NCBI RefSeq assembly: GCF_001598815.1
Contig: NZ_BCZQ01000030.1
Location: forward strand, 1 to 64,000
From: Sphingopyxis terrae subsp. terrae NBRC 15098
Lineage (GTDB): Bacteria > Pseudomonadota > Alphaproteobacteria > Sphingomonadales > Sphingomonadaceae
Direction of reading: 5' to 3'
DNA length: 64,000 nucleotides
Under the pieces are notes generated by a model. That model was not told where the DNA came from, did no database searches, and saw nothing but the letters and a program-made list of their open reading frames with translations. How positions within the stretch are numbered: position 1 is the stretch's first letter; each line of letters opens with the position of its first letter. Positions 42,782 to 51,047 of the stretch are shown piece by piece. A program made the translations under genes and the position numbers.

Positions 42782-44902
42782 ATGAACAGCTTCAATCGCC
42801 CCGTGTTTACAGCCGCGCTCATCGTCAGCGCCGTGGCATCCCAGGCGCACGCCCAGGTCGCCAATTCGTCCGAGAAGGACGCCAGCGACATCGTCGTGAC
42901 GGCGACGCGCGCCACGACCGCGACCAAGACCGATACAGCCATCCTCGAGATCCCGCAGGCGATCGGCGTCGTAACCGCTGAGCAGATCAAGAGCCGGGGT
43001 GCCATTGGCCTTCAGGAGGCATTGCGCTATTCGGCCGGGCTGCGCACCGAGCCCAACGGATCGGACTTCCGCTTCGACTATGTGACCGCGCGGGGAGGGT
43101 TCAACGCCGCGCGTTATGTCGACGGCATGCGGATGCCGGACTCTTCATTCGTTCCGCGAACCGAGATCTACAATCTTGAGCGGATCGAGGTGCTGCGGGG
43201 GCCATCGTCCGTCCTCTACGGGCAGGGCGCGCCCGGCGGCATCGTCAACAGTTTGACCAAACGGCCCGATTTCACCAACCGGGGCGAGATCGGCGTGGAA
43301 TATGGCAGCTTCGACCGCAAGCAGATCGAAGGCGACATCACCGGCGCGCTTAATGCGGATGGAACGGGCGCCGCACGGCTGGTCGGGCTGTTCCGCGACG
43401 CCGGCACCCCGATCGATTTCGGCAAGGACAACCGGCTGATGCTGGCGCCTTCGGTTCGCTTCAGGCCAGGCGAAGGGACGGACATCGTCCTGCAGGGCCT
43501 CTACCAGCGCGACCGCGCCGCCTCGATCTCGACCTTCCTGCCGATCAGCGCCACGTTGCTGGCGCCGAAAGGGCGCGAACTGCCCCGCGGGGTGTACCTT
43601 GGGGAACCAAGCCACAATTTCTACAACAGCGAACAGCTGGCTGGCACCTTGTCGGTGACGCACCGCTTCTCCGACGCGCTGACCTATAGCGGTACGCTGC
43701 GTTACAGCCATTCGACCGCGCATAATGGCGCGATCGAGGCAACTGTGTTCAGCGGTCTCGTCAACCCGTTTCTCGATCCCGACAAGCGCGTGATCGGCCG
43801 CAGCCGTTACGATTCCCGCGGCACCGCCAATATGTTCACAACCGACAACAACCTGCGCGCCGATTTCTCCACGGGTCCGTTTCGCCACAAACTGTTGCTC
43901 GGCGTCGATTACCTGCGCTCGCGATTGAGCAGCGCCACGATCAGTGTTCCGGCGGGGCCGATCGACATTTACGCACCCGCCTATAATCCGGCGAATGTGC
44001 CCGCCGCGGACTTCGTGGATGATCCCCGGGCGCTCAACACCCAGCTCGGCTTCTATCTTCAGGACCAGATCGACTTCCGCGAGGCCGCGACGTTGCTGCT
44101 GGGCGTACGCCGCGATCGCGCGGTCAGCGATGTCGCCGGAACTCCGCGACAGGTCGACAAGGCGACCACCTTCCGCGCCGGTCTCGTCCTGCACCCGCTG
44201 CCGGGGCTAGCGCCTTATGTCAGCTATTCGGAATCCTTTCTCCCGACCATCGGCCGGAATTTCTACGGCGTGCCATTCGTGCCGCAGAAGGGCGCGCAAT
44301 ATGAAGCGGGGATCAAATGGCAACCCGACCGGGAGACCCTGGTGGCGGTGAGCGCGTTCACGATCGAGGGCACCAACCGGATCGAGACCGATCCGATGAA
44401 CGGCAACAACCAGATCCAGCAAGGCGTGGTGAAGTCTCGCGGGGTCGAGGTCGAGGCCAGCCGCACGGTGGCGCGCAACTTCACCGTGTTGGCTTCCTAT
44501 TCCTATGTCCACGTCCGCACCGGGCGCAGCCCGGACACGCTTGGGGAGGCGCTGCCGATTTCGGGGGTTCCGACACACCAGGCGTCGGTCTTCGGCGAAA
44601 AGACCTTCGTCCTGCCGCATGACCTCCTCCTTCGCGTCGGTGGCGGCGTTCGCTACGTCGGCAAGTCCGCCGATGCGGCCGTGTTCCGCGACATCGTTTT
44701 GACTGGGGCCGTGGAGCGGCTGGTCACGCCGGGGTTCACCCTGGCGGACGCGCTGATCGCGCTGGAGCGGGATCGCTGGACCCTGTCGATCAACGCGACC
44801 AACCTGTTCGACAAGCATTATTATGCGAGCTGCTCGCCGCGCTCCGCATGCGGGCCGGGCTATAAGCGTAACATCGTCGCCAGCCTCGGCTATCGCTTCT
44901 GA
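42782..44902 (+). CDS. TonB-dependent siderophore receptor (706 aa)
   Basis: A signal peptide (VFTAALIVSAVASQAHAQ), TonB box region (DIVVTATR), plug domain (EIPQAIGVVTAEQI; YGQGAPGGIVNSLTKRP) and barrel ending in Phe (IVASLGYRF) mark a ferric-siderophore receptor of the FhuA/FhuE class without STN domain. The barrel holds a Cys pair near its end (YYASCSPRSACGPGY), probably one extracellular disulfide. The ATG at 42782 follows GGAGAAAG; the open frame begins at 42755. It heads a four-gene operon with DUF3649, PepSY and DUF3325. Confidence 0.93.
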   Translation: MNSFNRPVFTAALIVSAVASQAHAQVANSSEKDASDIVVTATRATTATKTDTAILEIPQAIGVVTAEQIKSRGAIGLQEALRYSAGLRTEPNGSDFRFDYVTARGGFNAARYVDGMRMPDSSFVPRTEIYNLERIEVLRGPSSVLYGQGAPGGIVNSLTKRPDFTNRGEIGVEYGSFDRKQIEGDITGALNADGTGAARLVGLFRDAGTPIDFGKDNRLMLAPSVRFRPGEGTDIVLQGLYQRDRAASISTFLPISATLLAPKGRELPRGVYLGEPSHNFYNSEQLAGTLSVTHRFSDALTYSGTLRYSHSTAHNGAIEATVFSGLVNPFLDPDKRVIGRSRYDSRGTANMFTTDNNLRADFSTGPFRHKLLLGVDYLRSRLSSATISVPAGPIDIYAPAYNPANVPAADFVDDPRALNTQLGFYLQDQIDFREAATLLLGVRRDRAVSDVAGTPRQVDKATTFRAGLVLHPLPGLAPYVSYSESFLPTIGRNFYGVPFVPQKGAQYEAGIKWQPDRETLVAVSAFTIEGTNRIETDPMNGNNQIQQGVVKSRGVEVEASRTVARNFTVLASYSYVHVRTGRSPDTLGEALPISGVPTHQASVFGEKTFVLPHDLLLRVGGGVRYVGKSADAAVFRDIVLTGAVERLVTPGFTLADALIALERDRWTLSINATNLFDKHYYASCSPRSACGPGYKRNIVASLGYRF

Positions 44903-44912
44903 CGCGCCGGCG

Positions 44913-45191
44913 ATGCGGCTTGCAAAGCGTTTCGATATCGCCGCGCGCACGCTGGGCGCGACGGTTGGCGCCTATGCCTTGGCCGCGCTTGTTGCGTACG
45001 CTTTGGCGCGGCTGTGGCCGGGCAGCGACGCCGAGGCCGTCGTGACCGGCACCATCGTGGGCGTGCTCGCCATGCCGGCGGCCGCAATCTGGATGTTCGG
45101 CGCGTCGAGCATCCGCCGCGCCTGGGGCGGGCTCGCGCTCGCCGGAGGCGTAGCGACCATCATTACCTGGGCTGCCGGGCTGCCCACGTGA
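44913..45191 (+). CDS. DUF3649-like small membrane protein (92 aa)
   Basis: Three hydrophobic helices are visible (VGAYALAALVAYALARLW; GTIVGVLAMPAAAIWMF; AGGVATIITWAAGL). Size, order and neighbours match DUF3649 proteins that stand between a siderophore receptor and a PepSY reductase in pseudomonads. Its role is unknown; an accessory of iron reduction in the inner membrane is inferred. It starts 10 bp after the receptor stop and overlaps the next gene by 4 bp (GTGA). Confidence 0.78.
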   Translation: MRLAKRFDIAARTLGATVGAYALAALVAYALARLWPGSDAEAVVTGTIVGVLAMPAAAIWMFGASSIRRAWGGLALAGGVATIITWAAGLPT

Positions 45192-46720
45192 CGGCCCAAC
45201 CTGCGAGTTTTCGCCAATCGATGGCTTGGTTGCACGGCTGGGCGGGCCTTGCGCTTGGCTGGCTCGTCTACGCGATCGCACTCTCCGGAACAGCCACCGT
45301 GTTCAAGGGCGAACTCGGCGACTGGATGCGGCCGGAAATCGTGGGCCGCGCCGGTCAGGTGGAAGCCGTGGCCGCCGCGCTCGACTATCTGGCGAAGGCA
45401 GCGCCGGCGTCGCCCGACTGGTATCTGAGCGCCCCCAACGCCCGCTCATCGGCCACGATCGCGAGCTACGAAGCGCCCCGCGCTGACGGCGGCCGGAACT
45501 ACCGCCTCGTGGCGCTCGATCCGATCACCGGGCGGCCCGACGGGATCCGCGATACGCTCGGCGGCGAGTTCCTCTACCGGTTTCACTTCGAGCTGCAGCT
45601 GCCCTATCCCTGGGGGCGGTTGCTGGCGTCGGCGGCCGGGATGATGCTGTTGGTCACGCTGATCTCCGGGATCGTCACGCATCGGCGGATATTCGCGGAC
45701 TTCTTCACCTTGCGCCCAGGCAAGGGCAAGCGCTCATGGCTCGACGCGCACAATGTCCTGGGCGTCGTCGCGATGCCGTTCCATCTGATGATCGCCCTGA
45801 CCGGCGTCCTCTCTCTGGTGGCGCTCACTCTGCCCTGGGCCGCGTCAGCGCGCTACGGCGACGATATGGCGCGGTATGTGGCGGAGGCGGCGCCCGGTCT
45901 CGTCGCGCCGGCTGCGACCGGTCGGGCCGCACCGCCGGCCGACGTTCGGATGATGCTTCGCGATGCGGTCTCGCGGTTCGACGGGGGGACGATCGGGCAG
46001 GTCGCGGTGATCCATCCGGGCGACGCCGCTGCCGTCCTGCGGGTGACGCGCAGCGATGGCGACCAGCTGGCCTATGGCGCGGCAACCTCGACATATGCGA
46101 TGGCGACCGGCCGGCTGGTCAGCTTCTATGCCGAGGACCGCCCGGCCAAGCGCACCTACGACATCCTCTACGGACTCCACATGGGCCGCTTTACGCCCGT
46201 CCTAGCCCATTGGCTCTATTTCCTCAGCGGCCTCGCGCTCAGCGCGACGATCGCGACCGGCCTGATCCTGTGGACGCAGAGCCGGGACCCGGCCCGGACC
46301 GGTCATCGGTTTGTCTCGCGGATCACGGTCGGGATCGTCGCCGGCATGCCGCTCGCAATCGCTGCCTTCTTGTGGGCGAACCGGCTGCTTTCACCGACGC
46401 TGGCGGGACGCGCCGAGGCGGAGGTGAGCCTGTTCTTCCTCGTTCTGGCTGCGGCCGTTCTTTATGCGGTGGCGATGCCGCCCCGACGCGGCTGGGCCTG
46501 GTTGATGGTGCTGTGTGGTGCCACGTGGCTCATGCTGCCGCTGGCATCGGCAATCGCGACGGGCCGCGGGTTGTTCGCCGGCGGCGCCTTGGGCGGCGAC
46601 CGGCTGTTCGTGGCAGCGGACCTTTTGTTCTTGGTGCTTGGCGGGGCCGGCATCGCGATCGCGGTGGTCACCGCCCGGCACAAGCCCCCGGCTCCCCGGC
46701 GCAGGCGGGCCGCCGCATGA
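45188..46720 (+). CDS. PepSY-domain inner-membrane protein, probable ferrisiderophore reductase (510 aa)
   Basis: The four-helix PepSY_TM arrangement is clear: first helix GWAGLALGWLVYAIALSGTA, then a His-bearing helix (FHLMIALTGVLSLVALTLPW), LHMGRFTPVLAHWLYFLSG, and four further helices at the C-terminus. His residues within helices (HGWAG, HNVLGVV, HLMIA, HMGRF, HWLYF) could bind haem, as in the FpvG-type reductases that release iron from siderophores. The GTG start overlaps the DUF3649 stop. The gene is followed by DUF3325 with an ATGA overlap, indicating coupled translation of the inner-membrane set. Confidence 0.88.
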   Translation: MTAQPASFRQSMAWLHGWAGLALGWLVYAIALSGTATVFKGELGDWMRPEIVGRAGQVEAVAAALDYLAKAAPASPDWYLSAPNARSSATIASYEAPRADGGRNYRLVALDPITGRPDGIRDTLGGEFLYRFHFELQLPYPWGRLLASAAGMMLLVTLISGIVTHRRIFADFFTLRPGKGKRSWLDAHNVLGVVAMPFHLMIALTGVLSLVALTLPWAASARYGDDMARYVAEAAPGLVAPAATGRAAPPADVRMMLRDAVSRFDGGTIGQVAVIHPGDAAAVLRVTRSDGDQLAYGAATSTYAMATGRLVSFYAEDRPAKRTYDILYGLHMGRFTPVLAHWLYFLSGLALSATIATGLILWTQSRDPARTGHRFVSRITVGIVAGMPLAIAAFLWANRLLSPTLAGRAEAEVSLFFLVLAAAVLYAVAMPPRRGWAWLMVLCGATWLMLPLASAIATGRGLFAGGALGGDRLFVAADLLFLVLGGAGIAIAVVTARHKPPAPRRRRAAA

Positions 46721-47049
46721 TCGCCTCGTCCCTGCTTCTGGCATCGGCCGGGCTCGCGCTACTGGCGCTGTCCATGCAGCGGCATGCGGCACAGGCCGGA
46801 TGGCCCCGCACCGCGCCGGGCCGCGCCGCGTGCCGCATCGGCGGCTGGGGCGCCCTGGCGGGCTCGGCGGCGCTGCGCATAGCGGGCGGCGATTGGCCGA
46901 TCGCGCTCGTCGAATGGACCGGAATCGTCGGCCTGGCTGCCGCACTTGTGACGCTGACGCTGACTTACCGCCCTACGTTTGCGCGCACGGCGCTGGCACC
47001 TCTCTTCATCCTCGCCGCGCTCCTTGCCGCGCTCCTTGCCGCGGTGTGA
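46717..47049 (+). CDS. DUF3325-like small membrane protein (110 aa)
   Basis: Four hydrophobic segments (SLLLASAGLALLALSM; GWGALAGSAALRIAG; EWTGIVGLAAALVTLTL; LAPLFILAALLAALLAAV) and the Gln-Arg-His motif SMQRHAAQ after the first helix fit DUF3325, the usual last gene of receptor-DUF3649-PepSY operons. Function unknown. The C-terminal LAALLAALLAA is coded by a short tandem repeat (CGCTCCTTGC), a site prone to slippage. Confidence 0.78.
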   Translation: MIASSLLLASAGLALLALSMQRHAAQAGWPRTAPGRAACRIGGWGALAGSAALRIAGGDWPIALVEWTGIVGLAAALVTLTLTYRPTFARTALAPLFILAALLAALLAAV

Positions 47050-47282
47050 GAGGTGCCTTCACGCCGACCTCCTACGCCCTCCACGAAATCGCCATCGTTC
47101 CTCCACGAACGCTCCGCGAAAAGGGTGCATCCGCAACCGCTTGAAGAGCATGGGTCGATGACGCCACCTCATATGTCGCTCGTCTTCGATAAGGCAGTCA
47201 CTTGCAGCGTCGCTCGTACCCATGGGGCGGCCAGCCGTGCTGGTCTCGACCACTTCTTCATGGCCCCCGATCATCGACCGCA

Positions 47283-48434
47283 ATGGGTGACAAGAACATG
47301 CGCCTGACCCGCCGCATGCTGTTGAATGTCGCCTCGTCCCTGTCAGTCTTCGGTGCTGCCCGCCAGGCCGCAGCTGAGCGGCCGCTGGCATTCCCGGCGA
47401 AGGAACTCCCGCCGAATGGAAAGGCTGCGGCGGCTCGTCGAGTGCCGGGCAAGTTCGAACCCCATGCGCGAACCTGGATGCAATGGCCTGCACGAGCCGA
47501 CATCTGGGGCGACGAAGGCTTGGCGGCAGTGCGGCCAGTGTTGGCGAGGGTGGCTCAGACTGTGGCCCGCTTCGAGGATGTGATCATGCTGGCCCGCCCG
47601 GAGCAAGCTGTCGAGGCGGAACAACTCTGCGGTCCCGCAGTCAAGGTCCATCCGATGGCCGTCGACGATCTCTGGGCAGCGGATTCAGGCCCCGTTTTTG
47701 TCCTGGACCAGCGAGGGCAGATGGCAGTCGCCGACCTCGGGTTCAACGGCTGGGGAAACAAGCAGATCCACGAGGCCGACGCAGGGATCGCCAGACGCGT
47801 TGCTGCAGTGTGCGGTGTTCGTCATTTCTATACCGGGTTTGTGGCCGATGGTGGCGCCATCGAGGTGGATGGCGAAGGCACCCTCATCACGACGGAAAGC
47901 ACGCTCCTTATCGAGAATCGCAATCCGGGGCTCGGGAGAGCAGAACTCGAAAATCGGCTGAGGGCGGCGCTCGGCATCGAGAAGGTCATCTGGATCCCGG
48001 GGCTTCGCGGTGAGGATATCACGGACGCGCATCCGGATGCGTTTGTGCGCTGGGTTCGGCCGGGCGTCGTCGTCGCTGAGCTCCCATCAGAGGACGACGG
48101 TTTGTGGTTCGGCGCAGCGGAGGAAGCGATCGCCATCCTCAAGGCCGCCACCGACGCACGCGGGCGACGTTTGGAGGTGGTCATCGTGCACGGACCGGGG
48201 GCGCTTCGCTCGGACGTCAAAGTCGATGAGTTCGCTGCGAGCTACATTGGCTATCATGCCTGTAACGGCGGATTAGTCATGCCCGAGTTCGGCGACGCGG
48301 CTGCCGATCAGAAGGCATTCGAAATCCTCTCTCGCCTCCATCCCGGACGAGAAGTGGTGCAGCTCAACGTGGATCGCATCTGCGAAGGCGGAGGCAGCAT
48401 TCACTGCGTGACGCGTCAGCAGCCAGCTGCGTGA
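47283..48434 (+). CDS. Agmatine-deiminase-family (PAD_porph) protein, exported (383 aa)
   Basis: The five-fold beta-alpha propeller family of agmatine and peptidyl-arginine deiminases is recognised by GEGTLITTES, the catalytic His in AHPDAF and the nucleophile Cys in GGGSIHCVTRQQP. Two features differ: the N-terminus looks like a Tat or Sec signal (LTRRMLLNVASSLSVFGAARQ), placing it in the periplasm, and the substrate-site motif normally W-x-R-D is WAAD here, losing the Arg. Agmatine itself may therefore not be the substrate. ATG at 47283 or 47298 are both possible. It stands alone, without agmatine-pathway neighbours. Confidence 0.87.
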   Translation: MGDKNMRLTRRMLLNVASSLSVFGAARQAAAERPLAFPAKELPPNGKAAAARRVPGKFEPHARTWMQWPARADIWGDEGLAAVRPVLARVAQTVARFEDVIMLARPEQAVEAEQLCGPAVKVHPMAVDDLWAADSGPVFVLDQRGQMAVADLGFNGWGNKQIHEADAGIARRVAAVCGVRHFYTGFVADGGAIEVDGEGTLITTESTLLIENRNPGLGRAELENRLRAALGIEKVIWIPGLRGEDITDAHPDAFVRWVRPGVVVAELPSEDDGLWFGAAEEAIAILKAATDARGRRLEVVIVHGPGALRSDVKVDEFAASYIGYHACNGGLVMPEFGDAAADQKAFEILSRLHPGREVVQLNVDRICEGGGSIHCVTRQQPAA

Positions 48435-48949
48435 TATGAAAAGCAATCCGGCGAGCATCGACACACCTCTGGGTTTTATCATCCAGGAACCGAGGTCTCA
48501 CCTCTCGCGCGCACTTAAGTTTGTCTGACTAGGAGCATACATCGAAGGTGGTCCGTCCCAAAGTTGCATGAATAAGACCAGTTCCCCTTCCGCCGGAATC
48601 CTTATGCCGCAGACTTGCTATCCGTCTTATGCACTCGCCCCGATGTCCTGCTGACGCTTGCGCGCATCTGGAGAACGCTTGTCGGGGAGATTTCGCGCCC
48701 AAGGACGTTGCCGCCCAATGGCCCATACCCCTCCGGCCTGATAAGCTGCAGGATGGCTGGCCAGTACGCGCGAAGCGTATCTGCGACGGAAGGCCGATGA
48801 TTGGTCCGCTCAACGGCGAGAGGCCCGACATGTGGCCGATGGATTGGGCGGACGCGTAGCAGCTCTCTGGTCGTAGAAATCCTATACTTCGCTACCTCTT
48901 AAGTTTTGAGAATTTCGCGACATGCTCAATCTCATATGGAGATAAGAAG
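48435..48949. other. Intergenic region, possible small gene or remnant at 48629-48859
   Basis: This 515-bp gap holds a forward open frame (48629-48859) whose C-terminal 50 codons (KRICDGRPMIGPLNGERPD) look coding, while its first 25 do not and no ribosome-binding site is present. It may be the 3' remnant of a gene broken by rearrangement. A reverse open frame over the same bases looks like its shadow. Nothing else is evident. Confidence 0.3.
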
Positions 48950-49309
48950 ATGGCCGATCACGCGACGCCAAATCTACCCAGCCGAAACTTTGAAACTTCA
49001 TCGTGCTTCTACCAAAGGCTCGGTTTCAAAGAAGCCTGGCGCGACGATGAGTGGATGATCCTTCGCCGTGGTAACATTCAGCTGGAGTTTTTTCCCCACC
49101 CTGAGCTTGATCCGGCTACAAGCTGGTTTAGCTGCTGTATCCGGCTCGAGAATCTCGCTGGGTTCTATAAGATCTGCAAAGATGCAGACTTGCCGGAGAC
49201 AAGCGAAGGATGGCCCCGTCTGCACGCTCCGAAGAAGGAACCGAGCGGGCTTACGGTTGGCGCGCTGATCGATCCGGACGGAACGTTAATAAGGCTGATC
49301 CAAAATTAG
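48950..49309 (+). CDS. ble: Bleomycin resistance protein, VOC family (119 aa)
   Basis: The opening TPNLPSRNFETSSCFYQRLGF, the central EFFPHPELDP and ASWFSCC-like (TSWFSCCIRLENLAGFY) segments and the end DPDGTLIRLIQN match Ble proteins, including the type found beside NDM genes. Such proteins are dimers that sequester bleomycin-type glycopeptides without modifying them. The length is normal. The ATG follows GGAG and AAGA within about 15 bases. Neighbours do not suggest an operon; no beta-lactamase or transposase is nearby. Confidence 0.9.
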   Translation: MADHATPNLPSRNFETSSCFYQRLGFKEAWRDDEWMILRRGNIQLEFFPHPELDPATSWFSCCIRLENLAGFYKICKDADLPETSEGWPRLHAPKKEPSGLTVGALIDPDGTLIRLIQN

Positions 49310-49617
49310 GAAAACGCGCTTGCCTATTCTGTGTGCTCATCTGCCATGAACGGCCGCGCGGGAGGCAAAACCTGAAAGCTGGTATTCGCGTGAGCCAGGC
49401 GTTGACACGGCGCTACCGCCCCAGTTTCGGTCCTGCGGTTCGCCGTTGCGTGCCGTAAGCGGAAAATAGATTTAGGGGCACTCGGTTGATGGATGTAGTA
49501 GGTCGCAGCCGGCGTTCGCGGGACATCGCACGGCGGGAGTGATCCCACCGTCACTTTCATCGATGAGTTCAGCTCTCCCCCGTCGTCCGGATCGCCGCGC
49601 GAGGCGGACCAGCGGGG
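49310..49617. other. Intergenic region without visible features
   Basis: The 308 bp between the ble stop and the stop of the leftward DUF418 gene contain no supported gene, hairpin or box. Confidence 0.5.
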
Positions 49618-50799
49618 TCAAACCGGCAGGGCCGCGCGAGGCTGTGTACTGTCGTGCCAGCCACATTTGACCAACGAGCGCCAGAGCCACTCGAGCGGGC
49701 CGCTTTCGAACCGGAGAAGCCACAGGTTGGCGACCAACAGCTGTAAGCTCGCGACGACCGCCGCGACAGCAGCCAGACCGGCAGGACCGAGGCTGCCCCC
49801 GTCCAGGACGCCCCAAGGGGCAAAAAGCACCCAGATGCCGATGATGCTCTGCATCACGTAGAGCGAAAAGGCAGTGCGTCCGGCGGCGGCAAACGCTCCG
49901 AGCAGGCGACGGCCAACCCCGCTGCTCCACGCCAGATTGATCAACGCGACATGGCCGACGGTTACGGCGATCCTGCCTAGTTCGCTCATATCCAGCCCTG
50001 CCGGGACGTTGCCCTCGACCTCGGACATGCTCCAAAGCCGCATTGCGAAACCCGCGCCATAGGCCATGACGGCCAGCACCAGATAGAAGGCGCGCGAGCG
50101 CAGGCACTGGATGATGCCCCATTTAAAGAGCGCGACGCCGATCAGCATGGTGCTCACGGCCTCGACGATGCCGTTCCATGAGCCGACATCGTCGATGTCC
50201 CACATCCCCGGGGCGGGGTCGATCTTTGCCGGCGCGGCCTCTTGGGCCAACCAGGCACCGGACGTAAGATCGCCATCGTAGCCGCTAAAGGCACCAACAG
50301 CCCCGTCGACCACGGTGAACAGGGCATAGCCCAGGCCGAGGGCCAAAGCCCACGAGGGGGTCAAACGACGGAACGGGAACAGAAACAAGGCGGCGATGGC
50401 GTAGATGTGAAGGATGTCGTCCGGCCACCTCACCAGATACAGGTGCAACAGACCGAAGCCGAGCAGCCAGAGATTGCGACGGAAGTAGGTGTCGGCGACG
50501 CCGATCGGTCCGTCGTCGCGCATGGCCCTGGCGGTCAGGAGCATCATCCCCGCGCCGAACAGCATCTCCAGCATGCCGCGCTGGGTCCCTTCCAGGATCA
50601 GACCGTCGATCCAGCCGACGGCCTGATCGAGTCCAGTTGCCGAGGCCGCCGCCTCACCACTGCTCAGCCACAACTGCGCCATGGTGGGAATGTTGAGGAA
50701 AAAGATGCCGAGGATCGCGATCCCGCGCAGGACATCCAGGATTTCGATACGCGCGCGGGCATCGGAATGCGCAACGGGCAGGATCGCGGCTTCACTCAT
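49618..50799 (-). CDS. DUF418-domain inner-membrane protein (393 aa)
   Basis: About nine to ten transmembrane helices, the YeiB-like opening IEILDVLRGIAILGIFFLNI and the C-terminal DUF418 region (LGAFAAAGRTAFSLYVMQSIIG) define the family, related to acyltransferase-like membrane proteins; its substrate is unknown. It is divergent from the FTR1 gene and shares its 248-bp upstream region with the Fur-like box at 50983, so iron may affect both. Confidence 0.9.
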   Translation of the reverse strand: MSEAAILPVAHSDARARIEILDVLRGIAILGIFFLNIPTMAQLWLSSGEAAASATGLDQAVGWIDGLILEGTQRGMLEMLFGAGMMLLTARAMRDDGPIGVADTYFRRNLWLLGFGLLHLYLVRWPDDILHIYAIAALFLFPFRRLTPSWALALGLGYALFTVVDGAVGAFSGYDGDLTSGAWLAQEAAPAKIDPAPGMWDIDDVGSWNGIVEAVSTMLIGVALFKWGIIQCLRSRAFYLVLAVMAYGAGFAMRLWSMSEVEGNVPAGLDMSELGRIAVTVGHVALINLAWSSGVGRRLLGAFAAAGRTAFSLYVMQSIIGIWVLFAPWGVLDGGSLGPAGLAAVAAVVASLQLLVANLWLLRFESGPLEWLWRSLVKCGWHDSTQPRAALPV

Positions 50800-50982
50800 G
50801 ACTTTAGGACGACGCTCTCAAAAATCGCATGGACGACGAGCGAAGCGGTGCAAGCCTTCGCGCGGGATGGTCACGTCTGTCAGGCTAAGGTGGGCTTTGC
50901 GTCGAGAGGCAGTGGAGGAGATGTGGAGCACTCCACCTCCACACACTCTTCATAGATGACCAACAATCCTCGAGGTTTGTTG

Positions 50983-50999
50983 TTGCGAATACGTCGCAG
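50983..50999. promoter_or_regulatory. Fur-like box between the DUF418 and FTR1 genes
   Basis: TTGCGA-ATACG-TCGCAG keeps 11 of 12 half-site bases of the 6-5-6 pattern, 48 bp before the FTR1 start. Nearby, at 50912-50941, GTGGAGG...CCTCCAC forms an additional inverted repeat of unknown role. Confidence 0.62.
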
Positions 51000-51047
51000 G
51001 TAGAGAAGATCGTCGCTCTTCCATCTTGAGCACAAAGGTTCGCGATC

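Noticed and set aside
48529-48831. Reverse 100-aa open frame
   Set aside because: No start signal or family similarity; the opposite strand shows at least as much coding character.
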